Shown: piece after piece, positions 46,882 through 56,313 of the stretch
Numbering within the stretch: the stretch's first letter is position 1
How the letters are laid out: every line of letters starts with the position of its first letter
Source: Anaeromyxobacter sp.
GTDB lineage: Bacteria > Myxococcota > Myxococcia > Myxococcales > Anaeromyxobacteraceae
Reading direction: 5' to 3'
DNA: 64,000 nucleotides
Assembly: GCA_016718565.1 (NCBI GenBank)
Contig: JADKCZ010000018.1
Span: forward strand, 397,001 to 461,000
Program-made: the position numbers and the translations under genes
Notes under the pieces: model-generated
Seen by the model: the letters and a program-made list of their open reading frames with translations, nothing else
The model's database searches: none
What the model was told of the DNA's origin: nothing

Positions 46882-48875
46882 GCCGGCTCCACCGGGAGCG
46901 AGAAGGCCACCACCGCGCCGCCGGCCGGGTTGGCCTCGGCCCACACCCGGCCGCCGTGGGTCTCCATGATGGAGCGGCAGATGTGCAGCCCCATGCCCAT
47001 GCCGCCGGCCTTGGTGGTGAAGAAGGGCTGGAACATCTGGTCGCGCACCTGCGGGGTCAGGCCGCAGCCGCGGTCGGCCACCACCACCGTGACCGACGCC
47101 TCGGCGCGCGCCACCGTCACCTCCAGGCGCCGCTCGGCCGGCGGCGTGGCGGCCATGGCGTCCATGCCGTTGCGCAGCAGGTTGAGCAGCACCTGCTGCA
47201 GCAGCACCGGGTCGGCCTGCAGCACCGGGTCGTCGTCGGCCAGGCGCACGGCGATGCGCACCTGGCGGGTGCGGGCCTCGGCCTCGGCGAAGCCCAGGGC
47301 CTCCTCCACGGTGGAGTTGATGCGCACCGCGGTGCGGGTCGGCTCGCGCTGGCGCACGAACTCGTGGACCCGCCGGATGATCTGGCCGGCCCGCTGCGCC
47401 TGCTGGGCGGTCTTCCGGAGCGCCTCCTCGACGCCGGCGCTGGCCGGGCCGCCGGCCCGCAGCAGGTTGAGGCTGCCGGCGGTGTAGCCGGCGATGGCCG
47501 CCAGCGGCTGGTTGAGCTCGTGGGCCAGCGCCGAGGCCATCTCGCCCATGGTGATGAGGCGGGCGGTGGCCGCCAGCTTCTCCTCCTGCTGGCGGGTCCG
47601 CTCACGGGCCTGCTTGCGCTCGGTGATGTCCAGCACCGAGCCCATCCAGCCGGTCTGGCGGCCGTCGGCGTCGATGAGCGGGGCCTCGTAGAGCAGGGCG
47701 TCGAAGCGCTCGCCGTCGCGCCGCATCAGCCTGAGCTCGATGCCGGTGGGCGAGGCCCCGCCGGCGCGGGCGGCCTCCAGGGCCTCCACGATGCGGGCCT
47801 GCTCCTCGGGGGGCCAGTAGGGGCGCGTGGCGCCGCCCTCGCCGATGAGCTCGCCGGCCTGGTAGCCCACCATGCGGCAGAAGGCCGGGTTCACGTAGAC
47901 CACCCGGCCGGTCAGGTCCACCGCCCGCATGCCGGTGTGCAGCGAGTCCTCCATGGCCTTGCGGAAGCCGTGCTCGGCGCGCAGCGCCTGCTCGGTGGCC
48001 AGGCGGCGCTGGATGTGGCGGCGCAGCGCCCACAGGTTCCACAGCATGGCCCCGGCCAGCCCGACCAGCGCCGCGGTGATGAGGCTGGGCAGCACCTGGG
48101 TCTCGGTGGGGTAGGAGGCCAGGTGCAGCACCAGCCCCTGGCCGGGCGGCTCCAGCGGCACCTGGTGGGTCCGCTCCTCCGGGCCGCCGGCCTCCACGTT
48201 CGACTTGGCCGCCACGATGGCGCCGCTGGCGTCGCGGACCGTGACCCGGTGCTTCTCGGCCAGCCACCAGGGGACCAGCCCGGCCAGGATGCCGTCGATG
48301 GCGTGCACCCCCACCACCGCGCCGGCGCGGACGCCGCCGCGCGAGCGGGGCACGTAGACCTCGAAGCGGTGCAGGTCGCCGGCGTCGAAGGGCGGGCCCC
48401 AGGCCGCCTTGCCGGTGCCCAGGGCGAGCCGGTAGGCGGTCTCGCGGGCGTCGCGCTCGGCCCCCTCGAAGACCCAGGGGCGCCCGACCTCGACGGACTG
48501 GGGCGCCCCCGCCACCACCCGCCCCTGCTCGTCCAGCACCACCACCTGGGTGAGCCCCGGCGTGGACGGCAGGAGGTGCGAGACCAGCAGGTCCAGGGCC
48601 GCCTGGTCGAGCGCGCGGCCGCCCAGCCCCCGGTCGAGCGCCTGCAGCTGCTCCACCTCCCGGTCCAGGCTGAAGCGGATGGACTGCTCGACCCAGAGGA
48701 TGTCCCGGATGAGCGCGTCGCGGGCCTCCTCGGCCTCCTGCCGGTGCTTCACCCAGAGCAGGCCGAGGAAGGCCACGACGAAGAGGGCGATGGAGACGCG
48801 CGGCGCGTACCAGAGCCAGTGGGGCCGGGCGCGCTCGGGCAGGTCGCCCTGGGGGGAGGTGGAGAGGGGGCGCAT
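46878..48875 (-). CDS. DctS-like sensor histidine kinase
   Basis: 665 residues. Two membrane spans (about 24-42 and 257-280) flank a periplasmic sensor of about 215 residues. A PAS domain (MEDSLHTGMRAVDLTGRVVY to DITERKQ) follows, then HisKA with His452 in ALAHELNQPLAAIAGY, and HATPase_c with LLNLLRNGMDAMA, ADRGCGL and GMGMGLHICRSIM. The phospho-acceptor context is the FixL/DctS type. The divergent gene, across a repeat-filled intergenic region, is a TRAP binding protein. The ATG at 48875 has no good ribosome site; the frame stays open upstream through repeats, which I do not count as coding. Confidence 0.9.
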   Translation of the reverse strand: MRPLSTSPQGDLPERARPHWLWYAPRVSIALFVVAFLGLLWVKHRQEAEEARDALIRDILWVEQSIRFSLDREVEQLQALDRGLGGRALDQAALDLLVSHLLPSTPGLTQVVVLDEQGRVVAGAPQSVEVGRPWVFEGAERDARETAYRLALGTGKAAWGPPFDAGDLHRFEVYVPRSRGGVRAGAVVGVHAIDGILAGLVPWWLAEKHRVTVRDASGAIVAAKSNVEAGGPEERTHQVPLEPPGQGLVLHLASYPTETQVLPSLITAALVGLAGAMLWNLWALRRHIQRRLATEQALRAEHGFRKAMEDSLHTGMRAVDLTGRVVYVNPAFCRMVGYQAGELIGEGGATRPYWPPEEQARIVEALEAARAGGASPTGIELRLMRRDGERFDALLYEAPLIDADGRQTGWMGSVLDITERKQARERTRQQEEKLAATARLITMGEMASALAHELNQPLAAIAGYTAGSLNLLRAGGPASAGVEEALRKTAQQAQRAGQIIRRVHEFVRQREPTRTAVRINSTVEEALGFAEAEARTRQVRIAVRLADDDPVLQADPVLLQQVLLNLLRNGMDAMAATPPAERRLEVTVARAEASVTVVVADRGCGLTPQVRDQMFQPFFTTKAGGMGMGLHICRSIMETHGGRVWAEANPAGGAVVAFSLPVEPA

Positions 48876-48930
48876 CGGAGGAGGCCGGACGGCGAGGCGC
48901 CATCCTGCCGCCCGGGGAGGGAGGGCGCAA

Positions 48931-49047
<117 letters not shown>

Positions 49048-49075
49048 CCGCCCTTGCCGTACACTCCGGCCCCGC

Positions 49076-50086
49076 ATGGCCCACCCGGCACGCCCCCTGC
49101 TCGCCGCCCTCGCCCTCGCCGCGCTCCCCGCCCCCGGCGCGGCCGCGCCGCCCATCGTCATCCGCTTCAGCCACGTGGTGGCGGTGGACACGCCCAAGGG
49201 CCAGGCGGCCGAGCTCTTCGCCCGGCGCGCCGCCGAGCTCACCCGGGGTCGGGTCCAGGTGCGGGTCTTCCCCAACGGCACGCTCTACAAGGACCAGGAG
49301 GAGATCCAGGCCCTGCAGCTGGGCGCCGTCGAGCTGCTGGCCCCCTCCCTCTCCAAGTTCGGCCCCATCGGCGTGCGCGAGTTCGAGGTCTTCGACCTGC
49401 CGTTCCTGTTCGAGGACGAGGCGGCGCTGCGCAAGGTGACCGGCGGGGCGGTGGGGCAGATGCTGCTCAGGCGGCTCCAGCCGAAGGGGCTGCTGGGGCT
49501 GGGCTTCTGGGACTCGGGCTTCAAGTCCTTCTCCGCCAACCGTCCGCTGCACCGGCCCGAGGACTTCCGCGGGCTGCGCATCCGCATCCAGGCCTCCGGC
49601 GTCCTCGACGCCCAGATGCGGGCCCTGGGGGCGCTGCCCCAGGTGCTCCCCTTCCCCGAGGTCTACCGGGCGCTGGAGGCCGGCGTGGTGGACGGGGCCG
49701 AGAACCCCATCGCCAACTTCTGGACGCAGGGCATGTACCGGGTGCAGAAGCACCTCTCCCTGACGCGCCACGGCTACCTGGGCTACGCGGTCATCACCAA
49801 CCGGCGCTTCTGGGACGCCCTGCCGGCCGACCTCAGGCGGGCGCTGGAGCAGGCGCTGGACGAGGCCACCGAGCACGCCAACCGGCTGGCCCACCAGCGG
49901 GACGAGGAGGACCTGGAGCGGGTCCGGCGGACCGGCACCACGGTCGTCTTCGTGCCCAGCGGCGCCGAGCGGCAGGCCTTCGTGCGGGCCCTCCTGCCGG
50001 TCCACCAGGCCATGGAGCAGCGGCTGGGGCCGGACCTGATCCGGGCCATCTACCAGGCCACCGGCACCAGCCCGCCCGCACCCTGA
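49076..50086 (+). CDS. TRAP transporter solute-binding protein, DctP family
   Basis: 336 residues with a signal peptide (LLAALALAALPAPGAAA). The DctP fold is clear: IRFSHVVAVDTPKGQAAELF, FPNGTLYKDQEE, LQLGAVELLAPS, the substrate-arginine region LRIRIQASGVLDAQMRALGA, GVVDGAENPIANFWTQGMY and GYLGYAVITN. It captures carboxylates in the periplasm for a membrane pair DctQM, neither of which follows. The divergent DctSR-like kinase/regulator pair suggests that this protein feeds a sensor. No strong ribosome site; hexamer repeats lie close upstream. Confidence 0.93.
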   Translation: MAHPARPLLAALALAALPAPGAAAPPIVIRFSHVVAVDTPKGQAAELFARRAAELTRGRVQVRVFPNGTLYKDQEEIQALQLGAVELLAPSLSKFGPIGVREFEVFDLPFLFEDEAALRKVTGGAVGQMLLRRLQPKGLLGLGFWDSGFKSFSANRPLHRPEDFRGLRIRIQASGVLDAQMRALGALPQVLPFPEVYRALEAGVVDGAENPIANFWTQGMYRVQKHLSLTRHGYLGYAVITNRRFWDALPADLRRALEQALDEATEHANRLAHQRDEEDLERVRRTGTTVVFVPSGAERQAFVRALLPVHQAMEQRLGPDLIRAIYQATGTSPPAP

Positions 50087-50111
50087 TGGGCCCTCGCCCC
50101 GTCCGGGGCAC

Positions 50112-50133
50112 CCATTGCGGATCTCCACAATGG
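50112..50133. promoter_or_regulatory. inverted repeat upstream of the liv operon
   Basis: CCATTG and CAATGG separated by 10 bases, in the 111-base gap between the TRAP gene and livK. The layout suits a dimeric regulator site. No regulator is assigned. Confidence 0.3.
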
Positions 50134-50150
50134 AAGTGATTGCGCGGGCG

Positions 50151-50165
50151 GGTGCAGACTGCACC
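50151..50165. promoter_or_regulatory. palindrome upstream of livK
   Basis: Perfect 7-bp palindrome around one central base (GGTGCAG-A-CTGCACC), 33 bases before the livK ATG. Either an operator or part of a small leader hairpin. Confidence 0.3.
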
Positions 50166-50197
50166 GCCTCGAACCCCCCGTGCCCGGAGGTCCCCAC

Positions 50198-51364
50198 ATG
50201 TCGAAGCTCGCGTCCCGCATCCTGGCCCTGGCCGGCGCCGTCGCGCTGGCCCTGCCCGCCGCCGTCGCCGCCGCTCCCGTCAAGATCGGCTTCATCAACA
50301 CCATCACCGGCCCGCAGGCGCCCATCGGCGAGAACCTGACCAACGGCATGGAGCTGGCGGTCGAGGACCTGAAGAAGAAGGGCGCCGACGTCCAGGTCAT
50401 CAAGCAGGACGACACCGGCAAGCCCGACAAGGCCATCAGCGCCATCGAGCAGCTGGCCACCGGCGACGAGGTCTCGGTGGTGGTCGGCCCGTACACCTCG
50501 GCCTGCGCCGCCGCCGTCGCCAAGCAGTCCGAGCAGTACGCCATCCCCCAGGTGATCCCGGCCGCCTCCAAGGAGGACATCACCCGCCAGGGCTACAAGT
50601 GGGTCTTCCGCCTCAACGCGCCGGGCCACGTCTACGCCCAGTCGCTCATCGACGCCGCCCTCTCCTTCGGCAAGCCCAAGACGGTGGCCTTCATCTACGA
50701 GTCCACCGACTTCGGCTCCTCGCTCTCCAAGGTCGGCAAGGAGTACGCCGCCAAGAAGGGGCTCACCGTGGTGGCCGACGAGGGGTACCAGGCCGGCTCG
50801 CCCGACTACCGCTCCACCCTCACCAAGGTGAAGGCCGCCAACCCGGACCTGGTCTTCATGGTCTCCTACGTGGCCGACGCCATCCTGCTCATGCGGCAGT
50901 CGCGCGAGGTCGGCCTCAAGCCGCAGGCCTTCCTGGGCGGCGGCGCCGGCTTCGACACGGCCCAGTTCGAGAAGGAGGCGGAGATCTCCACCAACGTCTT
51001 CTCGGTGACGCAGTGGACCCCCGACTCCAGCAAGGCCTCCGAGGAGTTCGCCAAGCGCTACGAGGCCAAGTTCGGCAAGCGGCCCACCTACCACGCGGCC
51101 TGCGCCTACACCGCCATGATGGTGGCGGGCGAGGCGGCCGTGAAGGCCGGCGGCGACCGGGTCAAGACCCGCGACGCGCTGCAGGGCGGCACCTGGAGCA
51201 ACATCATGGGCACCGTCGACTTCCAGGACTTCGACGGCTTCAACAACCAGAACAAGGTCGTCATGCCGGTCACCCAGTACCAGGGCGGCAAGTCGCTGAC
51301 GGTCTACCCGGCCAACCTGTCCAAGGGGAACAAGGCCGTCTACCCGTTCCCGGGCTGGAAGTAG
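50198..51364 (+). CDS. livK: branched-chain amino acid ABC transporter substrate-binding protein
   Basis: 388 residues. Signal peptide to AVAAA, then the LivJ/LivK type I binding fold: VKIGFINTITGPQAPIGENL, DDTGKPDKAISAIEQL, VVVGPYTSACAAAVA, then ESTDFGSSLSKVGKEYA. It binds Leu/Ile/Val or a related ligand in the periplasm and gives it to LivHMGF encoded next. The ATG at 50198 has a GGAGG site; the GTG 18 bases upstream is the alternative. First gene of the operon; 98 bases to livH. Confidence 0.93.
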   Translation: MSKLASRILALAGAVALALPAAVAAAPVKIGFINTITGPQAPIGENLTNGMELAVEDLKKKGADVQVIKQDDTGKPDKAISAIEQLATGDEVSVVVGPYTSACAAAVAKQSEQYAIPQVIPAASKEDITRQGYKWVFRLNAPGHVYAQSLIDAALSFGKPKTVAFIYESTDFGSSLSKVGKEYAAKKGLTVVADEGYQAGSPDYRSTLTKVKAANPDLVFMVSYVADAILLMRQSREVGLKPQAFLGGGAGFDTAQFEKEAEISTNVFSVTQWTPDSSKASEEFAKRYEAKFGKRPTYHAACAYTAMMVAGEAAVKAGGDRVKTRDALQGGTWSNIMGTVDFQDFDGFNNQNKVVMPVTQYQGGKSLTVYPANLSKGNKAVYPFPGWK

Positions 51365-51462
51365 CCGGCACCCCGCGCGGCGGAGGGGCGGCCGGCCACG
51401 GCCCCTCCCCGCCCGGCCCGGCCCCGCAGGCCGTCCGCTCCATCGGCGAGAGGTGACCTTCG

Positions 51463-52383
51463 ATGCTGCTCCTGCAATCGATCCTGTCGGGTGTCCTGGT
51501 GGGCGGCGTCTACGCGCTCATCGGCGTCGGCCTCACCATGATCTTCGGCGTCATGCGCGTCATCAACTTCGCGCACGGCGACCTGCTCATGATGGGCATG
51601 TACCTGACCTGGCTGATCTTCACGGCCTTCGGCATCGACCCCTACCTCTCGCTGGTCATCAGCGCGCCCATCCTCTTCCTGTGGGGCGCCTTCCTGCAGA
51701 AGGTCTTCATCAACCGGGTGCTGGGGGCCCTGCCGCAGAACCAGATCCTCCTCACCATCGGGCTGGGGCTCATCATGAGCAACGCCATGATGCTGATCTT
51801 CACCTCCGACTACCGCATCCTCACCACCAGCTACTCCTCCTCCTCGGTGAAGCTCTTCGAGACCGCCCCCACGGTGGACGCCATGGGCGTGGTCACGGCG
51901 GCCGCGGACACCTCCAGCCTCTCCATCTCGCTGCCGCTGCTCTACTCGTTCCTGGTGACGGCCGGCATCACCGCCGCCCTCTTCTGGTTCCTGGCCAAGA
52001 CCGACACCGGGCAGGCCATCCGCGCCACCGCCCAGGACCGTGACGCCGCCCAGCTCATGGGCATCAACGTGAAGCGCATGTCGGTGCTGGCCTTCGGCCT
52101 CGGCACCGCCCTGGCCGGCATCGCCGGCGCGCTGCTGGCGCCCACCTACTACATCTTCCCGCAGGTGGGCGGCCCCTTCACCCTCAAGGCCTTCGTGGTG
52201 GTGGTGCTGGGCGGCATGGGCAGCATCGTGGGCGCCACCCTGGGCGGCGTCCTGATCGGCGTGACCGAGTCGGTGTCGGCGGTCTACGTGGCCAGCGGCC
52301 TCAAGGAGCTGGTGGTCTACGTCCTCTTCCTGCTCATCCTCCTCTTCCGACCGGCCGGCCTGCTCGGCAAGTCGAAGACCTGA
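51463..52383 (+). CDS. livH: branched-chain amino acid ABC transporter permease LivH
   Basis: 306 residues, eight or so membrane helices. LLQSILSGVLVGGVYALIGV at the N-terminus and the family EAA-like loop IRATAQDRDAAQLMGINVKR are diagnostic for LivH. GGMGSIVGATLGGVLIGVTE follows. With LivM it forms the membrane channel of the uptake system. Its stop overlaps the TGATG preceding livM. Confidence 0.94.
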   Translation: MLLLQSILSGVLVGGVYALIGVGLTMIFGVMRVINFAHGDLLMMGMYLTWLIFTAFGIDPYLSLVISAPILFLWGAFLQKVFINRVLGALPQNQILLTIGLGLIMSNAMMLIFTSDYRILTTSYSSSSVKLFETAPTVDAMGVVTAAADTSSLSISLPLLYSFLVTAGITAALFWFLAKTDTGQAIRATAQDRDAAQLMGINVKRMSVLAFGLGTALAGIAGALLAPTYYIFPQVGGPFTLKAFVVVVLGGMGSIVGATLGGVLIGVTESVSAVYVASGLKELVVYVLFLLILLFRPAGLLGKSKT

Positions 52384-52394
52384 TGGGAGCCGCC

Positions 52395-53498
52395 ATGTCC
52401 CTGCTCCGCTCGCTGCGCCCGCCTCGCGGGTTCTCCATGCCGGCCTTCCTGACCTACCTGGCGGTCATCATCCTGGTGGCGCTGGTGCCGCAGGTGACCC
52501 GCAAGCCGCTCATCCTGCACATGTGGATCATGGTCTTCCTGGCCATCTCGCAGGGGGCCGCCTGGAACGTCATCGGCGGCTACACCGGCCAGTACTCGGT
52601 GGGCCACGCCGCCTACTTCGGCATCGGCGCCTACACCACCATGATGCTGCTGGAGCTGCACCAGATCGCCCCCTGGTACGGCATCGGCCTGGCCATCATC
52701 AACGCCGTGCTGCTGGCGGCGGTCATCGGCAGCATCACCTTCCGCCTGCGCGGCCCGTACTTCGTGCTGGCCTCCATCGCGGTGGCCGAGATCATGCGGC
52801 TGGCCGCCCTGCACTTCAAGGACTTCACCCGCGGCGCCGAGGGCATCCTGCTCAACGGCATCCCGCCGCTGGAGACGCCCTTCTTCACCATCAACTTCGT
52901 GGGGAAGCAGCCCTTCTTCTACGCCTCGCTGGCGCTGGCGGTGATCGTCATCAGCGTCAACTGGTTCGTGCAGCACACCAAGCTGGGCTACTACTTCCAG
53001 GCCATCCGCGAGGATCAGGACGCCGCCCACAGCCTGGGCATCAACCTGACCCTGCACAAGAACCTGGCCCTGGGCATCTCGGCGGCCTTCACCGCCTGGG
53101 CCGGCGGCCTCTTCGCCCTCTACGTGCGCTTCATCGACCCCACCATCGTGCTGGGCATCGACGTCTCGGTGCAGATGGTGCTGATCTGCATCATCGGCGG
53201 CATCGGCACCATCCTCGGGCCGGTGGTGGGCTCGATCGTGCTGGTGCTGCTCTCCGAGACCCTGCGCAACCCCAAGTGGCTGGTGCAGGCCGGCCTGGCG
53301 GCCTCCGACTCCACCACCATCGCCTTCATCGAGGCGCGGCTCTCCAACGCCCACGTGCTCTTCTACGGCGTGCTGGTGGTGGTGGTGATCCTCTTCGCGC
53401 CGGACGGCCTGCTCGGCCTGCTGCGCAACGCCATGGCCCGCCTCAAGCGGCGCGGCGCGCCGCCCGACGCCGCGCCCGCGCCGAAGGCCGCGTCCTAG
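52395..53498 (+). CDS. livM: branched-chain amino acid ABC transporter permease LivM
   Basis: 367 residues with about ten hydrophobic segments. Family blocks: GGYTGQYSVGHAAYFGIGAY, then RGAEGILLNGIPPL-like and YYFQAIREDQDAAHSLGIN, and IGGIGTILGPVVGS. I place the start at 52395 because the GGGAGCCGCC spacer to the ATG is the same as that before livG; an ATG at 52383 overlapping the livH stop is also possible. It pairs with LivH. Confidence 0.94.
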   Translation: MSLLRSLRPPRGFSMPAFLTYLAVIILVALVPQVTRKPLILHMWIMVFLAISQGAAWNVIGGYTGQYSVGHAAYFGIGAYTTMMLLELHQIAPWYGIGLAIINAVLLAAVIGSITFRLRGPYFVLASIAVAEIMRLAALHFKDFTRGAEGILLNGIPPLETPFFTINFVGKQPFFYASLALAVIVISVNWFVQHTKLGYYFQAIREDQDAAHSLGINLTLHKNLALGISAAFTAWAGGLFALYVRFIDPTIVLGIDVSVQMVLICIIGGIGTILGPVVGSIVLVLLSETLRNPKWLVQAGLAASDSTTIAFIEARLSNAHVLFYGVLVVVVILFAPDGLLGLLRNAMARLKRRGAPPDAAPAPKAAS

Positions 53499-53507
53499 GG
53501 AGCCGCC

Positions 53508-54233
53508 ATGTCAGCCATCCTCGAGATCAGCCACGTCTCCAAGTTCTTCGGCGGCCTGGCCGCCAACTCGGACGTCTCCTTCGACGTCCAGCTCGGCACC
53601 ATCATGGGGCTCATCGGCCCCAACGGCGCCGGGAAGACCACCCTCTTCAACTGCATCACCGGCTACTACCCACCCTCCAAGGGCGAGGTGCGGTTCAAGG
53701 GCGTGGTCATGAACGGCCTGCAGCCCGACGAGGTGTGCCGCCTGGGCATGGCCCGCACCTGGCAGAAGGTGCGCCCGCTGGCCAAGCTGTCGGTGCTCGA
53801 CAACGTCATGGTGGGCGCCCTGTGCCGCACCCACTCCCTCAAGGTGGCGCGCGAGGTGGCCCACGAGCAGCTCAAGGTGGTCCGGCTCGACCACAAGTCG
53901 GGCTTCCTGGCCGGCGGCCTGCCCATCGGCGAGCGCAAGAAGCTGGAGGTGGCGCGGGTGCTGGCCACCAAGCCGGAGCTGCTGCTGCTCGACGAGGTCA
54001 TGGGCGGCCTCAACCCGGCCGAGTCGGAGGAGATCATCCTGCTCATCCTGGAGCTCAAGAAGCTCGGGCTGACCCAGGTGGTCATCGAGCACGACATGAA
54101 GGCCATCATGCGGCTGTCGGACCGGATCGTGGTGCTCAACTCGGGCGAGAAGCTGGCCGAGGGCGGACCGCGCGAGGTGGCGGAGAACAAGGACGTCGTC
54201 ACCGCCTACCTGGGGGAGGCCGTCGATGCTTGA
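53508..54233 (+). CDS. livG: branched-chain amino acid ABC transporter ATP-binding protein LivG
   Basis: 241 residues. Walker A LIGPNGAGKTTL, Q-loop MARTWQKVRPL, the signature as GLPIGERKKLEVARVL, Walker B LLLLDEVMGGLNPAE and the switch His in VIEHDMKAIM. The signature is LPIGERK rather than canonical LSGGQ, a variation seen in LivG proteins. Energises transport together with LivF. Ribosome site GGGAGCC; 9 bases after livM and overlapping livF by 8 bases. Confidence 0.94.
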   Translation: MSAILEISHVSKFFGGLAANSDVSFDVQLGTIMGLIGPNGAGKTTLFNCITGYYPPSKGEVRFKGVVMNGLQPDEVCRLGMARTWQKVRPLAKLSVLDNVMVGALCRTHSLKVAREVAHEQLKVVRLDHKSGFLAGGLPIGERKKLEVARVLATKPELLLLDEVMGGLNPAESEEIILLILELKKLGLTQVVIEHDMKAIMRLSDRIVVLNSGEKLAEGGPREVAENKDVVTAYLGEAVDA

Positions 54234-54930
54234 GATCAAGGAGCTGGGGTTCGCCTACGGCGACCTCAAGGTGCTGTGGGGCGTCGACCTCGCGGTGAAG
54301 CAGGGCGAGATCGTCACCGTGGTGGGCGCCAACGGCGCCGGCAAGTCGACCATCCTGCGCAACTGCTCCCGCCTGGTGAAGCCCGGCTCCGGCTCCCTCA
54401 CCTTCCAGGGCGAGGACCTGTCGAAGCTGCAGTCGCACGAGGTGGTGGAGCGCGGCCTGGTGCAGGTGCCGGAGGCCCGCCGCATCTTCCCGGAGATGAC
54501 GGTGGTGGAGAACCTGCGCATGGGCAGCTACCTGCCCGCCACGCGCAAGGACCGCGCCAAGAACATGGAGCGGGTCTTCGGCCTGTTCCCGCGCCTGGCG
54601 GAGCGCAAGAAGCAGCTGGGCGGCACCATGTCCGGCGGCGAGCAGCAGATGCTGGCCATCGGGCGCGGCCTGATGACCAACCCCAAGCTGCTGCTGCTGG
54701 ACGAGCCCAGCCTGGGGCTCTCACCCCTCTTCGTGAAGAACATCTTCGAGATCATCAAGCAGATCAACGCGCAGGGGACCACCATCCTGCTGGTGGAGCA
54801 GAACGTCTTCCAGTCCCTGCGCATCAGCCACCGGGCGTACGTGCTCGAGACCGGCCGGGTGGTGCTGACCGGCACCGGCGCCGAGCTGCTCGACAACGCC
54901 CACGTCAAGAAGGCCTTCCTGGGGATCTAG
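54226..54930 (+). CDS. livF: branched-chain amino acid ABC transporter ATP-binding protein LivF
   Basis: 234 residues. Walker A VVGANGAGKSTILR, Q-loop VQVPEARRIFPEMTV, signature TMSGGEQQMLAIGRGL and Walker B LLLLDEPSLGLSPL, and the H-loop LLVEQNV. The Gln in the H-loop region and the signature are as in LivF. It overlaps livG by 8 bases and is followed 3 bases later by the CBS gene. Confidence 0.94.
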   Translation: MLEIKELGFAYGDLKVLWGVDLAVKQGEIVTVVGANGAGKSTILRNCSRLVKPGSGSLTFQGEDLSKLQSHEVVERGLVQVPEARRIFPEMTVVENLRMGSYLPATRKDRAKNMERVFGLFPRLAERKKQLGGTMSGGEQQMLAIGRGLMTNPKLLLLDEPSLGLSPLFVKNIFEIIKQINAQGTTILLVEQNVFQSLRISHRAYVLETGRVVLTGTGAELLDNAHVKKAFLGI

Positions 54931-54932
54931 CC

Positions 54933-55370
54933 ATGAGCGAGAAGAAGCTGACCGTCGGCGACTGGATGACGAAGAACCCCATCACCATCCAGGAGGACGC
55001 CTCCATCATCGAGGCCATCCACCTGCTGAAGGAGCGGAACATCCGGCGCCTGCCGGTCATGAAGGGCTCGGCCATCGCCGGCCTGGTCACCGAGAAGATG
55101 CTGTTCGGCTACGTGCCGACCAAGGTCACCTCGATGGACCAGTGGGAGGTGCACTTCCTGCTCGCCAAGACCCCGGTCAAGGCGGCCATGAACCCCAAGC
55201 CGTACACGGTGAGCCCCTCCACCCCCATCGCCGAGGCGGCCAAGCTGCTGCACGACCGCAAGCTGAACGGCGTGATCGTGGTGGACGGCGGCGGCGCGCT
55301 GGTGGGGCTCATCACCACCACCAACGCCCTCGAGGCGCTCATCTACTTCGCCGAGGTGGCCGGGCGGTAG
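54933..55370 (+). CDS. CBS-domain-pair protein of the liv operon
   Basis: 145 residues made of two CBS motifs: VGDWMTKNPITIQEDASIIE with LLKERNIRRLPVM, and VKAAMNPKPYTVSPSTPIAE with LLHDRKLNGVIVV. No other domain. CBS pairs bind adenosyl nucleotides such as AMP, ATP or SAM and act as energy sensors. Because it begins 3 bases after livF, it may tune the ABC transporter; stand-alone CBS proteins next to liv genes also occur elsewhere. Function is inference. Confidence 0.88.
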   Translation: MSEKKLTVGDWMTKNPITIQEDASIIEAIHLLKERNIRRLPVMKGSAIAGLVTEKMLFGYVPTKVTSMDQWEVHFLLAKTPVKAAMNPKPYTVSPSTPIAEAAKLLHDRKLNGVIVVDGGGALVGLITTTNALEALIYFAEVAGR

Positions 55371-55428
55371 CTGACCTGGGCCGCGCGCGGCCGGGCCGGG
55401 CCAGCGGCGCGGCCGGACCAGCCCCGGC

Positions 55429-56190
55429 TCAGGCCATCAGCAGCATCCGGCCGGCCGCGTAGAGGCCGACCGCGATGGCCACGCCGCGCATGGCGGCCGG
55501 CGGCATGCGCTGGGCCAGGTGCGCCCCGCCCCAGCCGCCCAGGGTGGACCCGACCGCCAGCAGCAGCGCCAGGCGCAGGTCGGCGGCCCCCATGGCCAGG
55601 AACAGCAGCGCGGCGGCGCCGTTGGCCAGGAACGAGAGCAGCACCTTGAGGGCGTTGGCGTGCTGGCCGCTGGACGGCAGCAGCACGCTCATGGCCGCCA
55701 GCATGAGGATACCCATGCCCGCGCCGAAGTAGCCGCCGTAGATGGAGATGAGCAGCTGCACCACCCAGAGCGCGGCCGGGTGGTCGGCCCCTGGCACCTT
55801 GGCCAGCCAGCGCTTCAGCGGCCCCTGCACCGCCAGCAGCACGCAGGCGAAGACGATCAGCCACGGCACCACGGCCGCGAAGACCTTCTCCGGCAGGGCC
55901 AGCACCAGGGCCGAGCCCAGGAGACCGCCGATGGCCGACGGCACGGCCAGCGAGATGGCCCGGGCCCGCTCCTCCCGGAGGTGCTTGCGGTAGGCGAAGG
56001 CCCCGGAGAGCTGGCCGGCCCACAGGGCCAGGGTGTTGGTGGCGTTGGCGGTCACCGCGGCCGCCGGCCCCGCCGGCAGCACCGACAGCAGGGCCGGGAA
56101 GGTGAGGAGCGTGCCCCCACCCGCGATGGCGTTGATGACGCCGGCGCCGACCGACGCGGCGGTCAGGAACGCGGCCTGGGAGAGGGTCAT
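55429..56190 (-). CDS. TauE/SafE-family membrane permease
   Basis: 253 residues with eight hydrophobic segments. The conserved first helix GAGVINAIAGGGTLLTFPAL and the second-half repeat ISIYGGYFGAGMGILMLAAM are the family signatures. Members export sulfite, sulfoacetate or related organosulfur anions, or import similar ones; substrate here is unknown. Convergent with the CBS gene and separated from the redoxin gene by a repeat-containing stretch. Confidence 0.92.
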   Translation of the reverse strand: MTLSQAAFLTAASVGAGVINAIAGGGTLLTFPALLSVLPAGPAAAVTANATNTLALWAGQLSGAFAYRKHLREERARAISLAVPSAIGGLLGSALVLALPEKVFAAVVPWLIVFACVLLAVQGPLKRWLAKVPGADHPAALWVVQLLISIYGGYFGAGMGILMLAAMSVLLPSSGQHANALKVLLSFLANGAAALLFLAMGAADLRLALLLAVGSTLGGWGGAHLAQRMPPAAMRGVAIAVGLYAAGRMLLMA

Positions 56191-56313
56191 GCGGCGTTCC
56201 TACCGCGTTCGCGCCCCGGACGCAGCAGCCCAGGTGACGAATGGTGCGGGAGCCGAGCCGAGCGGCGGGAGCGGCGAGGCGAGCGGCGAGGCGCACGCGA
56301 ACCCGACCCCGGG

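Noticed and set aside
55379..55392. 14-base GC palindrome after the CBS gene as terminator
   Set aside because: No loop is possible in the perfect palindrome, so hairpin formation is doubtful.
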